From Tillandsia leiboldiana (Eukaryota > Streptophyta > Magnoliopsida > Poales > Bromeliaceae): a DNA stretch of 64,000 nucleotides. The stretch spans positions 9,047,705-9,111,704 of the forward strand of contig CM055062.1 in assembly GCA_029204045.2 (NCBI GenBank), written 5' to 3'. Position numbers and translations under genes: made by a program. The notes under the pieces were generated by a model, which worked only from the letters and a program-made list of their open reading frames with translations, was not told where the DNA came from and did no database searches. Positions 47,066 through 56,715 of this stretch are shown here, piece by piece (position 1 is the stretch's first letter; every line of letters starts with the position of its first letter).

Positions 47066-50000
47066 TGTAGCACTCGAGAAATTCAAGTATGGTTGCGAGC
47101 GAGGAAGCAGATCTAAACCTTAGTGACTTGCATACCGGTGCGCGTATTGCACAGTTTACGGAGCACTATGTCTGCCTTTCGGATCCGAGTCTGATCTCGA
47201 AAATCTGAAATCACTAGTGCGACCGTCTCGTCGAATCGATTGAAAATGATATAAACTAATTGTCGATCCGACGGTCGGATTGTTCAGAAATCAGTAAAGA
47301 AGCTTGTGGGGCCCACGACTTAAGTCGTGAATAGTAACCTCCTGATTTAATTCCCCACCGAGCGAACGTTAGCCGATTCACTGTCTGGAGTCCGAATCTA
47401 GCGATTCGGGTAGTCGATTTGAATGGCACCGCCATTCTAAGCACAATGGCACTGACGGAATTCGCGTTTAGTGATCCGGGTGCATCGAAGTGCGTGCGTC
47501 ATACTGCAACTTACAGAACTTTATGGCCCAAGATTTTATTCGAGCGCTGAATCAAGCAAACAAATACGCTACTTGATAGGTCTCGACGAGCCGGACGTCG
47601 TGGCGAAGTCGGTTTCGCATTTTGACGAACCATTCGTCTCGAAATGCGTGAAATACGTCGAAAAAAGGGGTATTTTTGTAAAAAGCCCAATATTTTATGT
47701 GTCAAATGCAATGAGGTTACTTGGAGAGGGACCTCTATGCATAAAAGACCTACAGCTATGGACTGAATAGTAATAAACAAGGTATAGAGGGACCTAAATG
47801 CAAAGAAAGTGGAAAATTCACTAAATTACCCTATACACTAAGGTGGTGGGTTTGGGAGCGGTTGCAACCGCTTATCCACGTTCCTCACCACCTCTGCCAC
47901 GACGCCCACTCCCAGAACCGCTCTCCCTCCAGTGGGGTGGCTCGTAGTAAGGTGGGGAGGCCGGTTATAACAAGGGGAAGTGGACGTTGGAGGAGAGGGG
48001 GATCACACAGAGTTTCTTGCACCCAATTCCCATCAAAGCTTTCTCCCACTTCCTCTGCATCCTCCCCGTGGCCGCGCGACGCTGGGAGGAGCGAAACGGG
48101 CACCAACCCATCTTCCCCAACTCCGGCGAGGTAAGCCCTCTTTACTCTTGGAGTTTTAGAGGCCAAGACCTTTGGAAGTGAGCTTTGTAGGTTCTAAGGA
48201 TGCTCCACGCACAGCCCCGAAAATGGGAAGCCATCGGTTGGTCGGCGGCCGAGTTGCACAGCCGAGAGCTCCGCCTCGAGCTATCTTTGCTCCCGGTGAC
48301 TTTTAATGAAAAGTAAAATGATGGGTTGGGACTGTAGGACCAATAGGTCATTTCTGCAAAGTTTGGTGAAGTTTGGTTGAGTAACCACGTTGCAGTTTGA
48401 AACCCTAGTTCTCGGGTTTTTCCATCTTCGGCCGAGCTATGTGCTCCGGCGCCGGCGGGCCTCCCCACCTCCGGCCAAGTGGTCAAGGAGCTCCCTGGGG
48501 ATGAGAGGGTTGCATCCATGCCTTTGCATGGCTTCCATGCAGCCCGAATGAGGGCCGGCCATGGGTGGCCGAGCTTGAGGCCATTAATGGCGGCCGGTGA
48601 TCCGGCGACTTCCGACGGCGGGGACAAGGCCAGACCTTCCTAAAAACTTGCTAGGAAGCTATTTCCGCTGTCCTTTTCACCCGAAACCCATTGAGTGAAA
48701 AGTTGCCATTGTTGGTAAAAGCTCCAAAACCGAGCTTGCCACCGCCGCGCCGCCGCCGTGTTCTGTTGCCGGCCACAGGCACAGGAGGGTTCACTGAGGG
48801 TGTTAGCACCTGTAGATGCTTTTGGTTAAGTCCCAGAACCCTTGGTGGAACAGTCCCGAATTTCGAGGTTGAGGCATCTTCTTCAACTTCGGGCCCCGGC
48901 CATCCGAGGGTGCAAGGCGAAAACCAAAATGCTGGGAATGTTGCTTGTGTCCTGTGGAGCATTTCCCTTCAAGTTTCACAGGATTTGGTCCAGTAATTGC
49001 TGAGAACCAGGTCGGGGAATGGCTTGCGTGTGTTGAGAGGAATAGAGCACACCACCTGTTTGATGAAATGCCTGAGAGAGGTTCTGTTTGGATTTAGGCT
49101 TTGAACAGAATATGAAAGTTGCTCAAAAATGTCTCCTGAGCTTGATGCCCACTTCAGATCAAGTTAGATCTGGGTAGACTGAGGTTTAGTGCATCGTATG
49201 CGTTGTTAGTGGACTAGGTGTGGATCTGGTTGATCCAGCAACTACTGGGCTGCAAATGAAGCAAGCCCCAGGCTTTTTAGGTTGCTGTGAGCTTAACCCT
49301 AAAGCAGATTTTGATTTGGATTATTAAAGGTGAAGTTATAGGTTAACCAACCCTTAAAAGAATAGTTTAGCCCAAACACTGTTCCGGGCGGTTTGCGAGG
49401 CCGCGACAGTGAGCTCCTGGCTAATTTGGGGTCACTGGACGCGATGCTCGCGTCAGATCTCGGTTTCGTTGAGCCGAAGAAAAAAAAAACGCATTTAAGC
49501 TATGTTGGAGAGGTATTTTATGGCCCGAAGTTTTCCTCGGGTACCGTGCTGCTGCAAATAGGTGAGCACGGTGTTCAGCGGGTCGAGTGTCACTTACTGG
49601 AAGTGACGGTTCGTAAAAATATTATCCCAGATAAGAGAACGAGCAAAAACGACTCTTATTTCATTGTAAAAGTGCGATTGGGTAAGACTCTAGGGGTCTA
49701 ACTGCAATTGTAGCCTCATGGGCTGTTTTGGGCTGTACGCCCATGATCTCTAAACCCTTCGTGGGAGGCCCAATGGCTTTCGTTGAGCGGAAATCGGATT
49801 TCCGGAAAGTGCCGGCAAAATCCCGGGACTTCGGCGAAGGTTGCCGTATAGCTTGCACACACAGTGAGTTAGTAGGGATGGATACGAGAGAGAGAGCCTA
49901 TTATTGACTTGGATTTATTATTCAGGTACTAGCAGTCAGTCGCTAGCCGGTGAGACTCCCAGCGGATTCCGGGATCGCTTGTGTTGAGGTGGGTTTACGG

Positions 50001-51279
50001 TCGAGGCTGAGTATTGTGTTGGTAATCCGAAAGGGACTTTTATTATTAATCGGTACTAACACTAATGGTTTCTATGATGTACTACCTTACCCCGTGACAT
50101 GGTTACTTGGTTACTTGGTTACTTGGTTACTTGGTTACTTATGCTCGAGTTGCGACACGCGCACCCGCGGTTTGGCCACCGCAAAGGGTGCTCTTTTCCG
50201 GAAAGGCGGTCTTTGACCCGTGTTACCCCACGAGGTGACGTAGTGGGGGGCCCCTGACCGCTGGGGGGTCTGAGGCAGCGAGGTGCGAGCAGTGGGACTG
50301 CCGGGATTGGATCCCGATGTAGTCAGGTGTGGGACTGCCGGGATTGGATCCCGATGTAGTCAGGTGTGGGACTGCCGGGATTGGATCCCGATGTAGTCAG
50401 GTGTGAGACCGCCGGGATTGGATCCCGACGCGGTCAGGTGTTACAGGTGTTACCGGGGTTACAGGTGTTACAGGTGGTACAGGTGGTTGCGAGTTACCAT
50501 TACGAGTAGAGCGGTTGTTCCGGCTAGCCTTACTTTGTGGCTTGGTATTACTTTACTGCTTTAGTACTATTTTGATGATAGTGTCGCTGACTACCCACTC
50601 TGTGACAGGTACCTCCAGGGGGTAGAGGTAGGCGACGGTGAGGCCGAGTTGGTAGCAGTCGGTCTGAGGGAGCCCTAGTATGCTGTTTTATTTACCTTCT
50701 CTGCATTTCATTCAGTATTGTAGGTTACTGTGTGGTTCTCGATACCCTTGTGGGGTCGTGTGGATGTTGAGTTCTTTCTTTCTACTTATGCACTACTATT
50801 TCCGTTATTGTTCCCGTTTGGCCGCTTTCAAAGCAACATGACTAGAAAAGAAAAGAACTTCGAAAACTATCTTTTAAAAATCTGGGTCGTGTGGACCTGT
50901 TTTCCAACACCTGTGGATTTATGGCATCTTTTCAAACTGTCTTCAAAACCTTGGGTCGTGTGGACCTGCTTTCAAAACTGTGAGTTTATCCTTTCAACTT
51001 GATTGGCCACGGGTATTGTTTAGTCTTCATGCACCGTACTACTTCGAACTGTTGTGACTAAATGGGAAAATGATTGCTCATAATCGGCTATTGTAGCAGC
51101 CGCGACGCCGTGCATATACAGAGGAGACTCTGCCCGATTTTCGAGTGAATCTGTATATGTGGCGGGTCTGGGCACGCGCCGAGAAAGGAGGTTTCTAAAC
51201 AAAAAAAAAAAATTCGTACGCACTTTACGCGTACTTTGAAGTATCGTTTCCGCTAAAATAAAACCCCCGGGGCGTGACA
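47066..51279 (+). repeat. Element D right LTR
   Basis: 4214 bp, same ends and length as the left LTR. Differences are scattered substitutions, for example 41411 G versus 47529 A, plus one-base changes in A-runs. Sub-arrays are at 50100-50139 and 50295-50442. Confidence 0.93.
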
Positions 51280-51284
51280 TTTGT

Positions 51285-51602
51285 ACTTCAAACGGTATTA
51301 AGCATGAATTCTCTGCACCCTATACACCTCAACAGAATGGTGTTGTCGAGCGCAAGAACAGGGTTGTTCAAGAGATGGCGCGTGTGATGCTTCATAGCCA
51401 GAATTTACCGCTACATTTTTGGGCTGAAGCTGTGAACACCGCTGTCTATGTCATTAATCGAGTGTTCTTGCGCCCGGGAACGTTAAATACACCATATGAA
51501 CTATGGTGTGGTAGAAAACCCAACATCAAATATTTTCGCATCTTCGGGAGTCGGTGTTACATTTTACGTGACCGTGAAAACCTTGAAAAGTTTGACTCAT
51601 GA
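51285..51602 (+). pseudogene. Element C integrase, second part
   Basis: Resumes the integrase of C after D. 'PYTPQQNGVVERKN' (about 51327) contains the third catalytic residue, Glu, of the D-D-E triad. 'LHFWAEAVNTAVYVINR' and 'ELWCGRKPNIKYFRIFGSRCY' are typical copia C-terminal integrase sequence. A TGA at 51600-51602 interrupts the frame once; the next codons continue in the same frame ('SDEGIFLGYS'). Confidence 0.85.
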
Positions 51603-53531
51603 AGTGACGAAGGGATTTTCTTGGGGTATTCTACTAATAGTAGAGCATATCGAGTATTTAACTTGGAATCTAAGACGATCGTAGAATCTATAAATGTTAA
51701 AGTAGATGAAGCTTTTCACTTTGCATCTGAAAAATCTACCCTCGATATTTCTCTAGATGATGATTCTCCTGCTGTTGCATCTTCTCATAATAATACTTCC
51801 AATATTAATGATGCATCTAATGGTTCTTCAAGTTTATCTGATGTGCAGGAATCATCTCATATATCTCCGAGTACTCCGTTTCAACAAACGCTACGAATCT
51901 CCAAGGATCATCCGGAATCGAATATTATTGGAGATCCACAAGAAGGAGTCAGAACTCGGAGGCAGTTGGTTTGTGGATTCGCTTGCTACGTATCTTTAAT
52001 CGAACCAAAGAACATAGATGAAGCTCTTCAGGATGACTACTGGATTAAAGCAATGCAGGAAGAGCTCCATCAATTTGAGCGAAACAAAGTCTGGGAATTA
52101 ACGAAGCCTCCAAAGCAACATAATGTGATAGGTACCAAATGGATTTTCAAGAACAAGAAAAATGAGGATGGTACTATCATCAGGAACAAGGCACGATTAG
52201 TTGCTCAAGGCTACTCTCAAGTAGAAGGTATAGACTCTGATGAAACTTTCGCCCCTGTAGCTAGACTCGAGTCCATTCATATACTATTTGCTATTGCTTG
52301 TCATTTTAAAATCAAATTATTTCAAATGGACGTTAAGAGCGCGTTTCTAAATGGGTTTTTAAATGAGGAAGTTTATGTGGCTCAACCGAAAGGTTTTGTA
52401 GACCATAAACAACCTAACCATGTTTTTCGTTTGAAAAAGGCTCTTTACGGTCTGAAACAAGCACCGCGAGCATGGTACGAAAGGTTGACAAAGCACCTTT
52501 TGGAGAAGGGCTATACTCGAGGGGGAGCTGATAGGACTCTCTTTGTGAAGCATTATCAAAGCAATTTCATTGTAGCACAAATCTATGTCGATGACATTGT
52601 ATTTGGCGCAACAAGAGATAATGATGCTTCTAAATTCGCGGAGACCATGGAAAGCGAATTTGAGATGTCCATGATGGGTGAATTGACTTATTTCCTTGGA
52701 TTGCAAATTAAACAAAATGATGAAGGTATTCACTTGAGTCAATCCAAGTATGCAATGGAGTTGGTTAAAAAGTTTGATCTTGAAAATTTGAAGGATTTTC
52801 CGACTCCAATGGGAACTAGCCACAAGGGACTTGGAAGTGAATCACAAAGTGAGAATGTAGACGAGAAACTGTATCGAAGTATGATTGGAAGTCTACTTTA
52901 CCTCACGGCTAGTCGCCCGGATATATCTTTTGGTGTTGGGATCTGCGCGAGATATCAATCTGCACCAAAGGAGGTTCACCTGAAAGCGGTGAAAAGGATC
53001 ATCCGGTATATCAAAGGATCAATTAATTTCGGAATTTGGTATCCTATGGGAACAAGTTTGGATATTGTTGGATACTCAAATGCCGATTGGGCAGGATCAG
53101 TGGATGATCGGAAAAGCACGAGTGGTGCATGCTTCTATCTTGGCCATTGCCTTGTTGCATGGCACAGTAAAAAGCAGAATTGTATAGCACTCTCGACTGC
53201 CGAAGCGGAATACATTTCAGCTGGAAGTTGCTCAACTCAACTCATTTGGATGAAAAGCGTATTGAGCGACTTCCGGATTTCAGCATCTTCGGTAACAATT
53301 CTTTGTGACAACACAAGTGCAATCAACATTTCTAAAAACCCTGTGTTGCACTCTAGAACAAAACATATTGAACTTAGATATCATTTTCTTAGAGAGCTAG
53401 TTGAATCAAATACTCTTCAACTTTCATATATTTCAACTGAGGATCAATTAGCTGACATTCTAACAAAACCTTTGGATCAAAAACGTTTTATTCATTTGCG
53501 AAAAGCAATTGGAATGCTTTCCTTGAAATAA
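51603..53531 (+). CDS. pol: Element C integrase tail, reverse transcriptase and RNase H (open)
   Basis: Open for 642 codons from just after the TGA, which ends at 51602; the first ATG is at 51621. The order is integrase C-terminus ('GIFLGYSTNSRAYRVFN'), an acidic linker, RT ('ARLVAQGYSQVEGID', 'MDVKSAFLNGF' at about 52327), the YVDD active site near 52583, and RNase H ('CDNTSAI', 'LSTAEAEYISAG', near 53190-53320). It ends with 'DILTKPLDQKRFIHLRKAIGML'. All catalytic motifs I can check are present. It would copy the RNA genome to DNA within virus-like particles, but as a piece of a broken Gag-Pol it could not be made in the normal way. Confidence 0.88.
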   Translation, partial: SDEGIFLGYSTNSRAYRVFNLESKTIVESINVKVDEAFHFASEKSTLDISLDDDSPAVASSHNNTSNINDASNGSSSLSDVQESSHISPSTPFQQTLRISKDHPESNIIGDPQEGVRTRRQLVCGFACYVSLIEPKNIDEALQDDYWIKAMQEELHQFERNKVWELTKPPKQHNVIGTKWIFKNKKNEDGTIIRNKARLVAQGYSQVEGIDSDETFAPVARLESIHILFAIACHFKIKLFQMDVKSAFLNGFLNEEVYVAQPKGFVDHKQPNHVFRLKKALYGLKQAPRAWYERLTKHLLEKGYTRGGADRTLFVKHYQSNFIVAQIYVDDIVFGATRDNDASKFAETMESEFEMSMMGELTYFLGLQIKQNDEGIHLSQSKYAMELVKKFDLENLKDFPTPMGTSHKGLGSESQSENVDEKLYRSMIGSLLYLTASRPDISFGVGICARYQSAPKEVHLKAVKRIIRYIKGSINFGIWYPMGTSLDIVGYSNADWAGSVDDRKSTSGACFYLGHCLVAWHSKKQNCIALSTAEAEYISAGSCSTQLIWMKSVLSDFRISASSVTILCDNTSAINISKNPVLHSRTKHIELRYHFLRELVESNTLQLSYISTEDQLADILTKPLDQKRFIHLRKAIGMLSLK

Positions 53532-53902
53532 ACTTCTTTTTGAAACCTTTGCTTAGGATAGGTTTTGTTTATTTTTGTTTTGTTCATTATCTATGTCTGT
53601 ACATAGGACATTAATTGAGCATAGATCATAATTGACTTTAATTGCATCTTTTCGCACATTTAGAAATTTATTATGCTTTTGCCATCATAATATTTCACTG
53701 TTGCAATGATCATTTATGTTAATTAAATCATCTTCTGAGTGATCAAAGTCAATTTCTCTCTCTCAATGATCTCTTGGTATAGTCATTATCTTATTTGACT
53801 GTTTAGTCGAGTATGAAATCGAGATCAATCTTTGGTTGAATACTTTATATCTTAAATAATTGATAGCCAATTGAGGGGGAGTCAAAGAAAAGTAAAATGC
53901 TC

Positions 53903-54135
53903 AAAAGATGTGGAAAGAGTTACATCCCAATGAGGAGTGTGAAAACTACCACCACATGGAGGAAAGAGCTACCACCTCGGTCGTCCGAGTATTGTGTGCA
54001 GCTACCACATGTATACCAAGCATGGTTGTTCAAATTTTGATTAAGTAAAATGCATGTTGAAATACTTGACTCCGTCAAATTTCAAGGTTGGTATAAGGTG
54101 GGTTTTTAAAGAAAGATGCTCAAAGAGCCACTCTC
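53903..54135 (+). ncRNA. Conserved non-coding block, copy in C
   Basis: Shared with G (12985-13214) and with the otherwise very different H (63231-63476). It starts with the hairpin GATGT-GGAAAGAGTT-ACATC and contains ACTACCACCACATG, AGCTACCACATG, TTGGTATAAGGTGGG and GATGCTCAAAGAGCCAC. In H a one-base difference changes the frame, so it is not conserved as protein. Confidence 0.55.
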
Positions 54136-54473
54136 TTCAACAGATTGTCTAGATACATTATCTACTATATTTGGGATTTCAAACATCTATTGATCTTTGT
54201 ATTTCATTTTCTTTACTGAATTGATGATTTGATAAAGGCATTACTCATAAGATCAAGTTAGATGTAATTGAAGGTGTTCAACTTTAAGGGATTTAATTTT
54301 TGTAAATTCTCGTTTCATTTTTGGATATTATTGATAGATTTGGCATAATCTAATTCTTGTTGTATGAAACGATGATTTCTGTTTAAAGTTGATACACATT
54401 TGTGCTTACAATCTTTTTCTGGTTTTTCTTGAATTTCTCTGAAATTTTCTAAAGAAAAAGTTGGAGCCGATTC

Positions 54474-54759
54474 GGATCGGGCAAGATGATCCGGATCCCG
54501 AACGCAGATATTCTTCTGCGGGCTGACGATCCGGATTGGACCTGCCGATCCGGATCCCGAACGCAGTTTCTCACTACGGGTAGCCGATCCGGATCGCAAT
54601 CATGAACTGATCCGGATCGCGGCTAGGGTTTTATAAAGAACAAAAGGGTTTTGATTTCTTTTACTCCAATCTTTTGTTCCTAAGTTTCCAGAGCCTCTCT
54701 CTCTAGATTTCATCCTTCCTGGAAGCCTTCAAACTCAAGTTCTTCAACTCCAAGTAAGT
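54474..54759 (+). promoter_or_regulatory. Candidate internal promoter of the 3' ORF (array, TATA-like box, donor)
   Basis: Six GATCCGGATC-type palindromes (54474-54617) are followed by GGCTAGGGTTTTATAAAG (TATA-like at 54631), about 120 bp of C/T-rich leader, and the perfect donor GTAAGT at 54754. It mirrors the order in the LTR of the same element: array, CCTAGGGTTT, TATAAATAG. Confidence 0.55.
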
Positions 54760-55137
54760 TTTATTGATCAAAATCTCGGTTTTTCACCGTTTTTCTCTAT
54801 TCCTCCTCAAACGTGATGAATTTCTTGGATCAATTTAGTTTGTGGATGGTTTTTGATCAAATTTCTTTTGAAATAAGAACTCTGGGTAGATTAGTTTTGA
54901 TTATATGCTAGGTATTCTCCTGATTAACGAATTTTTAGGCTTCGATTTCTAAAATTTCGGTTTTAGGGCATATAATAAGGATTTTCGAAAATCATGCAAT
55001 TGATCTATTTTTAAAAGTCCTTTTGCAAAACTAATTTGATTCTTAGTCTCTCTACATGATTATGATTGTTTGGGTACAATTTTTCGAATCTTTGAAAATT
55101 AACAATTTTTCATGTGTTCTTGAGTTGTTGCTCACAG
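54754..55137 (+). other. Candidate 5'-leader intron of the 3' ORF, C
   Basis: GTAAGT at 54754 and TTGCTCACAG ending at 55137 bound 384 bp of T-rich sequence. The equivalent in G is 13832-14210. The ATG of the 3' ORF is 28 bp after the acceptor. Inferred from sequence only. Confidence 0.45.
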
Positions 55138-55165
55138 GATTTCTTTTCTCAAGAGACCAATAGCA

Positions 55166-55957
55166 ATGGTGATCACTTCGATTGTTTTCCTACTTGCTGC
55201 TATGGTACTTACGAGAGACACTGCCAAGAGGGCTAAAAAGGATGAAGTCAATTGGGATGAGTTATCAGATGATGAAACACATCCTGAAGAATCGCCACAG
55301 AAAATCTCTGTTGCATCGAAAGGGAAAGCCCATGCAGAGACATCAACGGAAAAGGCTCCGCTCACTGCTGCGGAAAAAGGAAAAGCACCAATGACCTCTT
55401 CATCCATTTTTCCAAAAAGAAAAAGACTTGCTCGACGACCTGGACGAGCTCGAGGAATTGAAATAAATGAACCATGTCAAGAGAACCCAAGGAATATCTC
55501 TCAAATTGACACTGAATCAGAAGACGAAGAAGATTGGGACACATTTCTTGACGAAGTACAACAAGGTATTGATGAAGAAAATAAGGCTTACCTAAAGAAA
55601 AAGAAGCTACCGAAGTCTTCCTCAATATTTAAGCAACAAGCAAAGAAAAAGAATGTGCCAAGCAATCCACCCTTTTTGCCAAGACGATCTCCTCGGAATG
55701 AAGGTCAGACTGCTCCGTCAATCGTCACACAACGTTCTTCAACTTCCAGAAGAACTGACCAAAAGGGAAACTTAGAGTCTTCCATAAAACAAGAACAAGA
55801 TAAAATGGCTCTAGAACTCAGAAAGATGTCCAAGGACATACATCAGATGAAGCAAGAGTGTACTACGATTTCGGGAATGCTTAAAGGAATTTTGAAAAAG
55901 CTGGGTTGCACGAGCTCTGAAGACTCCGCCTCGGTTGACTCAGATTCAGATGCCTGA
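55166..55957 (+). CDS. Sirevirus 3' ORF (envelope-like position), 263 aa
   Basis: Intact frame between pol and the 3' LTR. Residues 1-16 are hydrophobic ('MVITSIVFLLAAMVLT'), like a signal peptide or membrane anchor. Residues 20-120 are charged, with acidic clusters ('DELSDDE') and a basic stretch ('KRKRLARRPGRARG') that could be a nuclear signal. Around residue 127-145 is 'DEEDWDTFLDEVQQGIDEEN', the part best kept in G. Residues 210-250 form a coiled coil ('MALELRKMSKDIHQMKQEC'). A membrane-like N-terminus with a C-terminal coiled coil resembles Sirevirus ORFs called envelope-like, but I recognise no enzyme or fusion domain, so its function is unknown. Its own promoter-like array and flanking splice sites suggest separate expression. 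Confidence 0.65.
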   Translation: MVITSIVFLLAAMVLTRDTAKRAKKDEVNWDELSDDETHPEESPQKISVASKGKAHAETSTEKAPLTAAEKGKAPMTSSSIFPKRKRLARRPGRARGIEINEPCQENPRNISQIDTESEDEEDWDTFLDEVQQGIDEENKAYLKKKKLPKSSSIFKQQAKKKNVPSNPPFLPRRSPRNEGQTAPSIVTQRSSTSRRTDQKGNLESSIKQEQDKMALELRKMSKDIHQMKQECTTISGMLKGILKKLGCTSSEDSASVDSDSDA

Positions 55958-56120
55958 ATCGTCTGTCTAACAATTCTCTTATGCAGGATTTTTTTTCTTT
56001 TGCAGAGTTTTAACCTCTTTTGTGCAGGTTTTTAAGTTTTAGTTTTAGTCTTTAGTTCTCCAACTTGAACTGTTAACCATTCTCTCCACTTCTGTAATCT
56101 TTGGCTTTGTTTGTGACAAA

Positions 56121-56133
56121 AAGGGGGAGAGAG
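56121..56133 (+). promoter_or_regulatory. Second polypurine tract of C
   Basis: AAAAGGGGGAGAGAG in the region after the 3' ORF; counterpart near 14996-15010 in G. Multiple polypurine tracts are a known Sirevirus trait. Confidence 0.6.
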
Positions 56134-56244
56134 TTTAGAGAGAACTTGAACAATGATGATGTGATTTGTATACATCAAGGTACAATGATGACTGGGAACA
56201 GAACAATGATTGAACAATGATGATGTGAATGTATGAACATCAAG

Positions 56245-56546
56245 GTAAGTATCACTTCAACTTTGGTTTTTATCTAGTGATTGGTTGCATGTCTCCACTA
56301 ACTATTCGACTAATTATTTGGGCATGTAATATGACTGACAAGTTGATGTTGGACTAACATTTTATGATATTTGGTTTTTGATTGCATAGAAGATATGTTG
56401 GTTTTTGACTATGATTCTCTTACATATCTGAATTCTCAAATGTCATGATGATCAGATAAACTCTATCTCTGTACTAGGTTTTGAATGCTAAATATTCTTG
56501 AGGTATCTAACGATCACTTTTTGTCAAGAATGATTTCTTTGTGCAG
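56245..56546 (+). other. Candidate intron after the 3' ORF, C
   Basis: CAAG|GTAAGT and CTTTGTGCAG bound 302 bp; both sites are kept in G (15064-15370). Downstream sequence continues for 170 bp to the 3' LTR without a long frame. Confidence 0.4.
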
Positions 56547-56702
56547 AGAGTACAGATGTCTAAGTCTAGAGTCTGTTTTAGGAGTTTATCTCATGTTTTT
56601 AAATTTTCGGATCTCCATTGTAAATTTTTGTTGTATGGTGATAGCAACAAAAATATCTTTTTGAATTTTCTTGAGTGGATCTGTGTTTTGTCACGAAACC
56701 GC

Positions 56703-56715
56703 CAAAGGGGGAGAT
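56703..56715 (+). promoter_or_regulatory. Polypurine tract next to 3' LTR of C
   Basis: CAAAGGGGGAGAT directly precedes TGTTACGG; primer site for plus-strand synthesis. Confidence 0.88.

Larger units (their letters stand above)
40954..51279 (+). mobile_element. Element D: internally deleted Tekay/Del-like gypsy retrotransposon
   Basis: Two LTRs of 4214 bp each (40954-45167 and 47066-51279) surround only 1.9 kb of internal sequence, with TTTGT duplications. The LTRs differ at roughly two dozen positions by eye (under 1 percent), so insertion is recent. The interior keeps a Gag zinc-finger part, the end of RNase H, the integrase zinc-binding part and the pol tail. Protease, RT and the integrase core are missing. 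It is therefore non-autonomous and would need proteins from a full relative. Confidence 0.92.
53532..55165 (+). other. Element C 3' non-coding region before the 3' ORF
   Basis: 1.6 kb with no gene. It holds a polypurine tract (TTGAGGGGGAG at 53871-53881), the conserved block 53903-54135, a GATCCGGATC array at 54474-54617, TTATAAAG at 54631, a splice donor at 54754 and an acceptor ending at 55137. Confidence 0.7.
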
